The notes under the pieces are model-generated. The model did not search any database, was not told the origin of the DNA, and worked only from the letters and a program-made list of their open reading frames with translations. DNA of 27,736 nt, taken from positions 1-27,736 of the forward strand of contig WRDA01000003.1 in the NCBI GenBank assembly GCA_009783675.1, read 5' to 3'. The DNA comes from Symbiobacteriaceae bacterium (GTDB lineage Bacteria > Bacillota > JAAYKD01 > WRDA01). This document shows, one piece after another, positions 1 to 7,827 of the stretch; position 1 is the first letter of the stretch; each line of letters starts with the position of its first letter. Made by a program: the position numbers and the translations under genes.

Positions 1-929
1 AGTGTGGTTGCTGCAATTCCGAATCCTGCACCAGGCATGTATGAGATGCTCTCTGCCTGTAATCCAAGGTTATGTGCTGCCAAGGAAACCGTACCAAATG
101 TGACGATTAAGCCCATCATTACCATTGTGGCCATCTGCCAGAAAACGGACTCTGCGGAAGCTGGGATGCCTACTCGCAAAACGCGCATAGCTTCACTGAG
201 AGAAGGAGAGGTAAAGTCTTTGGGTCGCAGGCTGATGCTCCACGAGCTGGAGATGTATATCAGCGCAAGCAAGGCGCCTATGCCCTGACTGATTACAGAA
301 GACACCGCCGCGCCATTGACACCAAGCATCGGGAATCCTAAACGACCATAGATCAGCACATAGCCCACGGCAGCATTGACCACGTTTACAATAAACGAGA
401 TCATCATGGGAGTGCGTGTATCACCCATTCCTCTGGCCACACCATTTATGACCTGAATTATAGCTACAAGCGGGAGAGTGAAGAGAGCAATCGACAGGTA
501 ACTGAGGGACATCGCCAACAGTTCACCTTCAGCGTTTAAAGCACGTAGAATCGGTTCTGCCAGAGGAAAAGCCAAAGCAACCATGATAGCAATCAGGAGA
601 AGAGATACGATAATTGCCTGAACGGCAGTATGGCGAGCTCCTTCCTTGTCCTTAGCGCCAACAGCGCGCGCAACTAATACGGTCGTAGCGGTAGCAATAC
701 CCATAAACAACGCCCAGGCAAACTGAGTAATTCGCATGCTCAGCGACACTGCGCTGGTCGCCAGATCTCCCAGACGTCCTACTAAACCCGTAGAGACGAA
801 AGTAACTGTCAGTTGCAAAATCATCTCTGTCGTCACAGGCCATACAATCGCAAATATACGTTTTCGCAATTCCTTCAGACTAATATCTTCTGGCTGAGAC
901 ATTACCTCATCTAAATTGTGCTCATCCAA
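1..929 (-). CDS. MATE family efflux transporter (3' end outside window)
   Basis: Integral membrane MATE transporter, expected to export drugs or metabolites using a cation gradient. About 309 residues are visible and the C-terminal part runs off the left edge. The frame shows alternating hydrophobic helices and family-typical stretches (GVARGMGDTRTPM, then NAAVGYVLIYG, then GVNGAAVSSVISQ). The start is taken as TTG at 929, because GGAGG lies 7 bases upstream. The ATG closest to that site opens a different frame that stops after four codons; the first in-frame ATG (902) has no comparable site. The gene begins 18 bp after the greA stop with its ribosome site in the gap, so it is probably cotranscribed with greA. 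It is paralogous to the MATE gene at the right end of the window. Substrate unknown. Confidence 0.93.
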   Translation of the reverse strand, partial: MDEHNLDEVMSQPEDISLKELRKRIFAIVWPVTTEMILQLTVTFVSTGLVGRLGDLATSAVSLSMRITQFAWALFMGIATATTVLVARAVGAKDKEGARHTAVQAIIVSLLLIAIMVALAFPLAEPILRALNAEGELLAMSLSYLSIALFTLPLVAIIQVINGVARGMGDTRTPMMISFIVNVVNAAVGYVLIYGRLGFPMLGVNGAAVSSVISQGIGALLALIYISSSWSISLRPKDFTSPSLSEAMRVLRVGIPASAESVFWQMATMVMMGLIVTFGTVSLAAHNLGLQAESISYMPGAGFGIAATT

Positions 930-947
930 CTAATGGCCTCCACTCTT

Positions 948-1427
948 TTAGCTGCGTAGAATCTCGAGAACCTGATACTTGGAAATTCCAGCGGGAATAG
1001 CAACATCCACGACATCCCCTGCCCTTTTTCCGAGCAACGCTTTCCCCAAAGGAGATTCATTAGAGATACGTTTTTTGAGAGGATTGGCCTCCATCGAACC
1101 TACGATCGTATAAGAAAACTCCTGGTTCTTGTCTAGTAGCATTACCCTCACCTGCATACCTAAGGCGATTTCATCACTGGGGATATCGTCCTCACGAATG
1201 ATGGTCGCTTTACGCAGCATTCTTTCGAGTTCGGTGATGCGTTGCTCGATGAATGCCTGCTCGTTCTTGGCACTGTCATACTCCGAGTTCTCACTGATAT
1301 CTCCATATTCAATAGCCTGTTTAATTCTTTCGGCAATCTCCTGGCGCCGAACACGCTTCAACTCATCCAGCTCACGTTCGTAATTTCGTAACCCTTCAGC
1401 AGTCAGGAGTACTTCATTCTCACTCAT
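948..1427 (-). CDS. greA: Transcription elongation factor GreA
   Basis: Cytoplasmic factor that enters the RNA polymerase secondary channel and stimulates cleavage of backtracked transcripts. The 159 residues match the usual GreA length of about 158. The N-terminal half is a charged coiled coil with the conserved tip GDISENSEYD, placing the acidic residues at D43 and E46 (D41 and E44 in E. coli). The C-terminal FKBP-like domain includes SPLGKALLGKRAGD. ATG at 1427 is the natural start, with a weak GGAGTGTGAG element upstream. A strong sigma-A promoter lies about 60 bp upstream. The common neighbours lysS and dusB are rearranged here: dusB is divergent, with selC between, and a MATE gene follows greA. 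Confidence 0.98.
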   Translation of the reverse strand: MSENEVLLTAEGLRNYERELDELKRVRRQEIAERIKQAIEYGDISENSEYDSAKNEQAFIEQRITELERMLRKATIIREDDIPSDEIALGMQVRVMLLDKNQEFSYTIVGSMEANPLKKRISNESPLGKALLGKRAGDVVDVAIPAGISKYQVLEILRS

Positions 1428-1488
1428 TGGCTAGCTCACACTCCATATGTATCATTCTTCAAGGCGAAGTGGTTTATCTGCGTCTCTC

Positions 1489-1517
1489 ATTCTAACGTTC
1501 ACTAAAGAAGCTGTCAA
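1489..1517 (-). promoter_or_regulatory. Sigma-A promoter of greA-MATE
   Basis: On the minus strand, TTGACA (1512-1517) and TAGAAT (1489-1494) are separated by exactly 17 bp, giving 11 of 12 consensus positions. The predicted transcription start near 1482 leaves a leader of about 55 nt before the greA ATG. Confidence 0.85.
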
Positions 1518-1601
1518 CTGTAAAAAGGGCAAAATCACGGCAAACCGCAAAGTCAGTTACTGTTGCTTCACAGGTTAAGCTGTGATCAGTAGACAAAGTC
1601 C

Positions 1602-1630
1602 TTGCACCATTTAAACGCATGGGTTATAAT
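1602..1630 (+). promoter_or_regulatory. Promoter of selC
   Basis: TTGCAC (1602-1607), a 17-bp spacer and a perfect TATAAT (1625-1630). The expected transcription start near 1637 lies about 12 bp before the mature tRNA 5' end, as expected for a short tRNA leader removed by RNase P. Confidence 0.75.
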
Positions 1631-1648
1631 GGTTCTAGCACGTAACAC

Positions 1649-1745
1649 GGGAGTGGATAGGTTCTGGTGTGCCTACCGGTCTTCAAAATCGAGTTCGGGG
1701 CCTGAGAAGTTCCGAGGTGGGTTCGATTCCCACACGCTCCCGCCA
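1649..1745 (+). tRNA. selC: tRNA-Sec (anticodon TCA)
   Basis: Selenocysteine tRNA that reads UGA when a SECIS element and SelB are present. It is 97 nt with encoded CCA (1743-1745). The anticodon TCA lies at 1683-1685 in the loop CTTCAAA. The acceptor arm pairs GGGAGTG with CGCTCCC. There is a long D stem with a TGGT loop, a 7-bp long variable arm (TCGGGGC / GTTCCGA), and a T arm GTGGG-TTCGATT-CCCAC. This long acceptor/D-stem/variable-arm layout is specific to bacterial tRNA-Sec. Two pairs are imperfect in my hand fold: G-A at acceptor position 8 and C-A at the base of the anticodon stem. No selA, selB or selD is in this window. Confidence 0.93.
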
Positions 1746-1757
1746 TTTTTCGCAAAG

Positions 1758-1779
1758 CGCAAGTTATCTTGCGTTTTTT
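1758..1779 (+). terminator. Rho-independent terminator after selC
   Basis: The stem CGCAAG / CTTGCG (1758-1773) with loop TTAT is followed by six T. It sits 12 bp after the tRNA CCA and just before the dusB ribosome site, so dusB needs either partial read-through or a weak promoter that I could not see. Confidence 0.8.
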
Positions 1780-1797
1780 ATTAATAAGGAGGTGTTC

Positions 1798-2781
1798 ATC
1801 TTAAATATCGCAGGAATCTCATTGCCTAACAGAGTGATTCTGGCACCAATGGCCGGTGTTACTGATTTGGTTACCAGACGCTTCGCCAAGGAGATGGGCG
1901 TTGCTCTTACTATAACAGAAATGGTCAATGATATGGGACTCATTCATGCTCATCATCAGACTCTCTCCCTGGCGAGACTCGACGAGTCTGGACTGAGATC
2001 TTTGCAGTTATTCGGATCGAGGCCGGAAACCATGGCTCAGGCCGCCACAATCGCTAGTGATCTTGCTCCGGACCTCATCGATATCAATATGGGTTGTCCC
2101 ACGCGAAAGATCGTATCCGGAGGAGGTGGAGCAGCTCTGATGCTCAATACAGAGAGAGCTGTAGCCATCGTCAGAGCGGTGACCTCCAAGGTCAGAATCC
2201 CGGTAACAGTCAAGTTTCGCAGTGGATGGGACAACTCCTGTCTGAATGCGCCGGATTTCGCCGAAGCATTAGAAGGCGCCGGTGCAGCCGCTTTGACCAT
2301 TCATGCACGGACACGTGAGCAATTCTACGGAGGCAAAGCAGACTGGACAATGATCAGACTGGTCAAGGAAAGAGTTCGCATTCCGGTCATCGGCAATGGA
2401 GATATCTGGACTGCAGAAGATGCTGTTAACATGCTGCGGGTCAGCGGATGTGATGCAGTCATGATCGGTCGCGGAGCCATGGGAAACCCCTGGTTGCTGC
2501 AAAGAGTGATCCAGCTTCTAGAGCATGGTGTTCTGCCAGAACTTCCAACACCCGATGACAGAATCCTGCAGGCTGTCCGTCATCTGCAGGCAGCAGTAGC
2601 TCTAAAAGGTGAGTATATCGCCGTGCGTGAAATGCGCAAGCATTGTGCCTGGTATCTGAAAACTCTTCCCAGAGCATCTCAGGTCAGAGTGAAAATGAAC
2701 AATACTTCCTCTGCCAGGGAGATGATTATTATCCTGGAGACATATGCTCAAAGCTTATCATGTACGTCATGCAATGAGTAA
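1798..2781 (+). CDS. dusB: tRNA-dihydrouridine synthase (DusB type)
   Basis: FMN enzyme that reduces uridines in the tRNA D loop to dihydrouridine using NADPH. Family motifs in order: LAPMAGVTD near residue 16, DINMGCPTRK with catalytic Cys about residue 100, KFRSGWD, IHARTREQ, and the FMN phosphate site GNGDIW followed by DAVMIGRGAMGNPW. The C-terminal helical tail is present. There is no ATG, GTG or TTG at a sensible position. AAGGAGG (1786-1792) points to ATC at 1798 (5-nt spacing). Translating from there gives a 327-aa protein starting as other DusB proteins do. The only nearby canonical option, GTG at 1792, overlaps the ribosome site itself. It converges on the MFS gene and overlaps it by 34 bp. 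Confidence 0.93.
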   Translation: MLNIAGISLPNRVILAPMAGVTDLVTRRFAKEMGVALTITEMVNDMGLIHAHHQTLSLARLDESGLRSLQLFGSRPETMAQAATIASDLAPDLIDINMGCPTRKIVSGGGGAALMLNTERAVAIVRAVTSKVRIPVTVKFRSGWDNSCLNAPDFAEALEGAGAAALTIHARTREQFYGGKADWTMIRLVKERVRIPVIGNGDIWTAEDAVNMLRVSGCDAVMIGRGAMGNPWLLQRVIQLLEHGVLPELPTPDDRILQAVRHLQAAVALKGEYIAVREMRKHCAWYLKTLPRASQVRVKMNNTSSAREMIIILETYAQSLSCTSCNE

Positions 2782-3959
2782 ACACGGTAATACGCCACAG
2801 CCAGGATCATAGCCAGTAAAAATGCTATGGCACTACATACAAAAGGGTATTTCGGGCTTAGCATGTAGAGAGCTCCCGATGCTGTCGCACCGATAATTCC
2901 TCCGAAACTACGCATTGCATTATAGAATCCCATCATCAGATTACTATCACCAGGTCCCTGATGGTCAGCGACGATATACTGCAGGAGGGGAATTCCGATA
3001 GCTGCGAAGGCATAAAAAAGTACGTTTATGATCAGGAAGGGGGTAATTGCTTCCAGGAAAATGATAATAAGCATCGTAAAGCTGCAGACTCCCAGCAGAA
3101 GGATGTTGGATCGGCGAACATCGGTGCGATGCAGCAGATATACGCAAACTGTACTGTTGGCTATGAGAGTAATAATACCCATCGCAGCCTTCAATGCACC
3201 ATTATACGCTGAAGAGAAGTTAAACTGATCCTTAAGGTAGTAGTTGAAACTCTGATCGAATGCTACCTGCCCCAAAGAGTGAAGAGTGCAAACTGCAAAA
3301 ACCAGTGCCAGGGACAAAGACATGAACTTTCTGCTGTCTGTAAATGCTTTGAAAGGATTGATCTCCTTTATCAGCTGGCTGGTTTGCAGTTTTCCAGAAA
3401 CCTCTTTGACATCGTTTTCACAGACTACCAGGAAGAGTAGACCACAGACCACCAGGGTGCTAATCTGAGCAACAAAAGCATATTTGACGACTACTGCACC
3501 TAAAAGACCCCCAATGAAGTATCCGAAAGCACCCCCTACAGACTGGATGGTGGCAAAGGCTGCCAGGCGTACCCCACGGCTGCCTTCATCGGGAGCGGTA
3601 TTGAGAATATAGTTTAACGATGCCACGAAACATCCTCCGGCGAAAACGCCGGCTATGCTGCGAGCCAGTAAAATATGTGCTTCAGTTGTCGCTAAAGCAA
3701 AGACTACCTGGCCTGCTGCGTACCCCCAGCAAGAGATCAGGAGAGAGATGCGGCAGGAGATGATGCCGTTCAATTTCCCCCAAAAGGGTGAGAGCAGGAA
3801 GTTAAAGGTCATCATGGCTGCCAGAGCATACCCGAACAGATAATCAGCAAATCCGAGTTCCTTAAAGAAGGTTGGAGTCACCGGATGCACAAAGTTAGCA
3901 GCCAGAGAAAAGAGAATGTTCACCACAAAAAAAAGAGAGATACTCCTCAATCGCCTCAC
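2748..3959 (-). CDS. MFS family transporter
   Basis: Twelve-helix major facilitator superfamily permease of 403 residues, with hydrophobic segments along its whole length. The loop-2 region (FWGKLNGIISCRISLLISCWGYAAGQ) resembles the MFS GxLxDRxGRR signature only loosely. A second, weaker copy of that signature is visible mid-protein, where a loop separates two six-helix halves. The GTG at 3959 is chosen as start because GGAGG lies 6 bases upstream; the upstream ATGs at 3978 and 4007 have no ribosome site and lie beside or inside a hairpin. The substrate cannot be inferred. It follows the PFOR gene at a distance of about 150 bp and may be partly cotranscribed. Confidence 0.92.
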   Translation of the reverse strand: MRRLRSISLFFVVNILFSLAANFVHPVTPTFFKELGFADYLFGYALAAMMTFNFLLSPFWGKLNGIISCRISLLISCWGYAAGQVVFALATTEAHILLARSIAGVFAGGCFVASLNYILNTAPDEGSRGVRLAAFATIQSVGGAFGYFIGGLLGAVVVKYAFVAQISTLVVCGLLFLVVCENDVKEVSGKLQTSQLIKEINPFKAFTDSRKFMSLSLALVFAVCTLHSLGQVAFDQSFNYYLKDQFNFSSAYNGALKAAMGIITLIANSTVCVYLLHRTDVRRSNILLLGVCSFTMLIIIFLEAITPFLIINVLFYAFAAIGIPLLQYIVADHQGPGDSNLMMGFYNAMRSFGGIIGATASGALYMLSPKYPFVCSAIAFLLAMILAVAYYRVYSLHDVHDKL

Positions 3960-3980
3960 CAGAAACCTCCAGACCATCAG

Positions 3981-4012
3981 AAGGGTTGCTGCATCTTGAT
4001 GCAACAACCCTT
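3981..4012 (-). terminator. Strong RNA hairpin between PFOR and MFS genes
   Basis: On the minus strand, AAGGGTTGTTGCATC is followed by AA and then GATGCAGCAACCCTT. Read as minus-strand RNA the stem is continuous because its one irregular position is a U-G wobble; on the plus strand the same position is a C-A mismatch, so selection appears to act on the minus transcript. It lies 94 bp after the PFOR stop and 22 bp before the MFS GTG. No long T run follows, so it may be a 3'-end stabiliser or attenuator rather than a full terminator. Confidence 0.55.
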
Positions 4013-4105
4013 TGCTGTATTAATAGTCAAAGCAATCTTCCTATATGACAACGATCAGCATTTCACCTCTGATGATTGCCATTATGAGTTCCTGCTGCAT
4101 GATAT

Positions 4106-7100
4106 TTACTGTCTGGTGGCCAAGCGCTTAAGAGTCTCCAGTCTCTCCAGAGCTTCTTTCTCTGACTTAACGAACAGTCTCTCAGCTTCTTCCGGGAATT
4201 GTCCAGGAAGGCTGCGATACCTTGTTTCACTGAGAATAAATTCTCTGAAACTGCCTTTTAGCTCCTTGTAATCCAGAGTTAAGGGGTTTTCACCCTGTTC
4301 AACCAGAGTAGGATTATAGCGATACAGAGGCCAGTAACCGGCTTCAACAGCGAGTTTCCCTTGTCGCTGAGCCAACGACATGTTAATGCCATGGTTAATA
4401 CATGGTGCGTAGGCTATGACCAGAGAAGGCCCCGGATAAGCTTCAGCTTCGCTGATAGCCCTGATGAACTGATTTTGATTGGCACCCATCGACACCGAAG
4501 CCACATAGATGTAACCATAGGTCATAGCCATCATCCCGAGATCTTTTTTACCGGTCTTCTTGCCTGAAGCAGCGAATTTCGCCGTAGATCCGGTAGGAGT
4601 AGATTTAGAAGCCTGACCACCGGTGTTCGAATACATTTCGGTATCCAAAACGAGAATGTTGACATCCACGCCCATCGCCATCACATGATCGAGACCACCG
4701 TAGCCAATATCATAGGCCCATCCGTCTCCACCGAAAATCCAGATTGAGGGTTTGACATAGATATCACTGGCAGCGAGCGCTTCCTTGTAGAGCGCATCGA
4801 ACTCGCATCCGCAGGAACCGCATTCGGCATCAGCTTTTTCTAAGGCCGCCTTGAGGGGGTTAGCAGCTGCCTTGCTAGCGGCTCCATCATACATACCATC
4901 CAACCAGGTTTGTGCAGCCGCGCGTAACCCCCATTCCTCGGGAAGCTCGACCGAAATAAACTTGCGCATTATATCCGCAAGGCGCTCCCGACGTTGGATA
5001 TAAGCTAAGGCGAACCCATAACCGTATTCAGCATTATCCTCGAAGAGAGAGTTAGCCCAGGCTGGGCCACATCCATCGGCATCGGTGCAATAGGGATTGG
5101 AAGGTGCAGATCCACCGTAGATGGATGTGCAACCTGTTGCGTTGGCAATGATCATGCGCTCGCCGAAGAGCTGAGTGATAACCTTGATATACGGTGCCTC
5201 ACCACACCCTGCGCATGCTCCCGAAAATTCGAAATACGGGGTGTTAAACTGACTTCCTTTCACTGTGTTTACATTGAACCTGTTAGGCACTTTAGGCAAC
5301 TGCATGACGAAGCTGTAGTTCGCAAGCTGTTCTTCCTGGCAGGCTTCCAGGTTGCTCATCTTCAGAGCTTTCCCTTTGGGAGCCGGGCAGACATCAACGC
5401 AGTTAGAGCAACCGGTACAGTCCAGAGGAGAGGTTTGCAGGATGAACTCCATATCTTGGGCTTCTCTGCCAATAGCCTTGATGCTGGCAAGGGAGGCGGG
5501 CTTGGCAGCCAGATTGCCTTCTGATGCCAGATAAGGGCGAATAACGGCATGGGGACAAACGAAGGAACACTGATTGCACTGTATACAGTTTTCTGGTTGC
5601 CAAACCGGTATATCCACAGCGATTCCGCGTTTTTCATAACGAGAGGTACCATTAGGGAAAGATCCATCTGGCATAAAACTGCTGACGGGTAAATTATCAC
5701 CCTGCATAGAGTTCATAGGCTGCAGAATATCCTTTATGAAACCCGGAAGATCGCAGGCTACTTCCGGTTCATCCTGAGCGTTAGCCCAGGAAGCAGGAAC
5801 AGGGATTTCGACCAATCCAGCGATAGACTTATCGACGGCAGCGTGGTTCATATCTACTACATTCTGCCCTCTGCGACTGAACTGATAAACAATAGCATCC
5901 TTGATATAGCCAATTGCCTGTTCACTGGGAATAACCTCAGCCAAATGGAAGAAACAACTCTGCATGGTCGTGTTGATGCGACCGCCCAATCCGGCCTCCC
6001 TGGCAATAGCTATGGCGTCGATGTTATAGAAGCGAACCTTACGCTGCGCAATTACTCTCTTCATCTTCGCAGGTAGCTGTGTCTCCATCTCCGTAGCGCT
6101 CCAGGGAGAGTTGAGCAGGAAGACTCCGCCTTCACGAATGCTGCCAAGTAAATCGTAACGAGACACATAGGATGGATTATGGCAGGCAATGAAATCGGCA
6201 TCGGTAATCAGATAAGGAGACTTGATTTCTTCAGGACCGAAACGTAGATGAGAAATTGTAACCTGACCCGATTTCTTGGAATCATATACAAAGTACCCTT
6301 GTGCGAAGAGATCGGTATGGTCACCGATGATTTTAACTGAGTTTTTATTAGCAGAAACTGTGCCATCAGATCCCAGGCCGTAAAAAAGACATTGTGTTAC
6401 TCCGACGCCTAAGGTATCGATGGAAGTCGTCACCTCTAAGCTGGTATTGCTGACATCATCGTTGATGCCCACGGTAAAGCTATGTTTGGGAGATGAACTA
6501 GCCAGATTATTGAATACCGCCAGAACCATTGCCGGGGTGAACTCCTTCGAACCAAGACCGTAGCGTCCGCCTATCAATAAGGGCTGACGATCCTGATTGG
6601 CGAACACAGCTGCCACATCCATGAAGAGAGGCTCTCCCAGAGCGCCACTTTCCTTGGTCCTGTCCAGCACAGCAATACGTTTTACAGTTGTCGGTAGAAC
6701 TCCCAGGAAGTCCTGAGCCGAAAAAGGTCTGTACAGGCGAACCTTTATCGCTCCAACCTTTTGTCCCTTCCCCAGGAGATAATTAACAGTCTCCTCCACG
6801 ACTTCACAGGAGGAACCCATGGAGATTATTACATCTTCCGCATCCGGAGCACCTACATAATCGAAGGGTTTATAAAAACGTCCGGTGAGCTTGCCAACCC
6901 TATCCATCATCTCGACCACTGTCTGTGGGACCTTTGCGTAATAATTGTTGGCAGCCTCGCGACCCTGAAAATAGATGTCAGGATTCTGAGCCGTGCCTCT
7001 CTGTACAGGATGGGAAGGGTTCAGGGCCCTGGCACGAAAAGCAGCTATCTCTTCATGATCAACAACGCTTTTGATGGCTTCATAATCAATAATTTCTACT

Positions 7101-7645
7101 TTTTGTATTTCATGAGAAGTGCGGAAACCATCGAAAAAATGTAGGAATGGTACCCGAGACTTCAAGGTGGCAAGATGAGCTACCAGCGCCAGATCCATTG
7201 CCTCCTGAACCGAGGCAGATGCTAAAAGAGCGAAGCCGGTTTGCCTTGTGGCCATCACGTCCTGATGGTCACCGAAGATAGACAAAGCATGTGCTGCTAC
7301 TGCTCTTGCCGAAACATGGAAAACTGTAGGCAGTAATTCACCGGCTATTTTATACATATTGGGAATCATTAACAGAAGACCCTGGGAAGCCGTGAAAGTC
7401 GATGTCAGAGCTCCCGCAGCCAGAGAACCATGAACTGCACCAGCTGCTCCTGCTTCTGATTGCATTTCGGTGACACGTACAGTTTGATCAAAAATGTTTT
7501 TCCTTCCTGCTGCAGCCCACTCATCACATACTTCACCCATTGGGGATGAAGGTGTGATGGGATAGAGTGCAGCGACATCACTTAAGGCATAGGCGACATG
7601 CGCGGCAGCAGTATTGCCATCGATAGTCTGCTTGTGCATCGGCAT
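4106..7645 (-). CDS. nifJ: Pyruvate:ferredoxin (flavodoxin) oxidoreductase, single chain
   Basis: Oxidises pyruvate plus CoA to acetyl-CoA and CO2, reducing ferredoxin; a central enzyme of anaerobic metabolism in the cytoplasm. At 1179 residues it is a full-length fused PFOR. The N-terminal pyruvate domain contains YPITPSSPMGE. The ferredoxin domain has CIQCNQCSFVCP near residue 685 and CTGCSNCVDVCP near 743. The TPP half has CAGCGE near 810, NATGCTSIYGG, and the TPP/Mg motif GDGWAYDIGYGG near 970 followed by NTGGQASKSTPTG. The last proximal-cluster Cys is in APCINHG near 1078. ATG at 7645 is preceded by AGGAGGAG; an in-frame upstream start at 7699 lacks a ribosome site. It has its own promoter. 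Confidence 0.97.
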   Translation of the reverse strand: MPMHKQTIDGNTAAAHVAYALSDVAALYPITPSSPMGEVCDEWAAAGRKNIFDQTVRVTEMQSEAGAAGAVHGSLAAGALTSTFTASQGLLLMIPNMYKIAGELLPTVFHVSARAVAAHALSIFGDHQDVMATRQTGFALLASASVQEAMDLALVAHLATLKSRVPFLHFFDGFRTSHEIQKVEIIDYEAIKSVVDHEEIAAFRARALNPSHPVQRGTAQNPDIYFQGREAANNYYAKVPQTVVEMMDRVGKLTGRFYKPFDYVGAPDAEDVIISMGSSCEVVEETVNYLLGKGQKVGAIKVRLYRPFSAQDFLGVLPTTVKRIAVLDRTKESGALGEPLFMDVAAVFANQDRQPLLIGGRYGLGSKEFTPAMVLAVFNNLASSSPKHSFTVGINDDVSNTSLEVTTSIDTLGVGVTQCLFYGLGSDGTVSANKNSVKIIGDHTDLFAQGYFVYDSKKSGQVTISHLRFGPEEIKSPYLITDADFIACHNPSYVSRYDLLGSIREGGVFLLNSPWSATEMETQLPAKMKRVIAQRKVRFYNIDAIAIAREAGLGGRINTTMQSCFFHLAEVIPSEQAIGYIKDAIVYQFSRRGQNVVDMNHAAVDKSIAGLVEIPVPASWANAQDEPEVACDLPGFIKDILQPMNSMQGDNLPVSSFMPDGSFPNGTSRYEKRGIAVDIPVWQPENCIQCNQCSFVCPHAVIRPYLASEGNLAAKPASLASIKAIGREAQDMEFILQTSPLDCTGCSNCVDVCPAPKGKALKMSNLEACQEEQLANYSFVMQLPKVPNRFNVNTVKGSQFNTPYFEFSGACAGCGEAPYIKVITQLFGERMIIANATGCTSIYGGSAPSNPYCTDADGCGPAWANSLFEDNAEYGYGFALAYIQRRERLADIMRKFISVELPEEWGLRAAAQTWLDGMYDGAASKAAANPLKAALEKADAECGSCGCEFDALYKEALAASDIYVKPSIWIFGGDGWAYDIGYGGLDHVMAMGVDVNILVLDTEMYSNTGGQASKSTPTGSTAKFAASGKKTGKKDLGMMAMTYGYIYVASVSMGANQNQFIRAISEAEAYPGPSLVIAYAPCINHGINMSLAQRQGKLAVEAGYWPLYRYNPTLVEQGENPLTLDYKELKGSFREFILSETRYRSLPGQFPEEAERLFVKSEKEALERLETLKRLATRQ

Positions 7646-7701
7646 AGCAAATCTCCTCCTAGTTGTTGGTGTGGTTGTAGCACAAATACCTGACGTCACT
7701 T

Positions 7702-7730
7702 AATGTAACACTTTTGCTACACAAAGTCAA
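7702..7730 (-). promoter_or_regulatory. Promoter of the PFOR gene
   Basis: On the minus strand, TTGACT (7725-7730), 17 bp, then TACATT (7702-7707). The predicted start near 7695 falls on the perfect 8-bp palindrome TGACGTCA (7691-7698), a possible operator. The leader is about 50 nt. Confidence 0.7.
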
Positions 7731-7800
7731 ATTTTGGCAGAGGATAAATATTGTGATTGCTGCTGGCAAAACGCTTTTAATTATGCGGCATTTTTGCTAT

Positions 7801-7806
7801 TATAAT
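7801..7806 (+). promoter_or_regulatory. Possible -10 element of the flavin reductase gene
   Basis: A perfect TATAAT lies 6 bp before the AAAGGAGG ribosome site. No good -35 hexamer is seen at 16-18 bp and the leader would be only about 15 nt, so this is tentative. Confidence 0.35.
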
Positions 7807-7827
7807 ACCTATAAAGGAGGTCGGGAG

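Noticed and set aside
1669..1797. GTG start for dusB inside the tRNA-Sec gene
   Set aside because: The extra residues would be translated from tRNA and terminator sequence and match no DusB N terminus.
4013..4105. Short peptide ORFs in the PFOR-MFS gap
   Set aside because: The longest is 19 codons, with no conserved feature or convincing ribosome site.
3885..4271. 128-codon plus-strand ORF across the PFOR-MFS junction
   Set aside because: It is antisense to both genes' ends, reads through the hairpin, has no ribosome site and resembles no protein.
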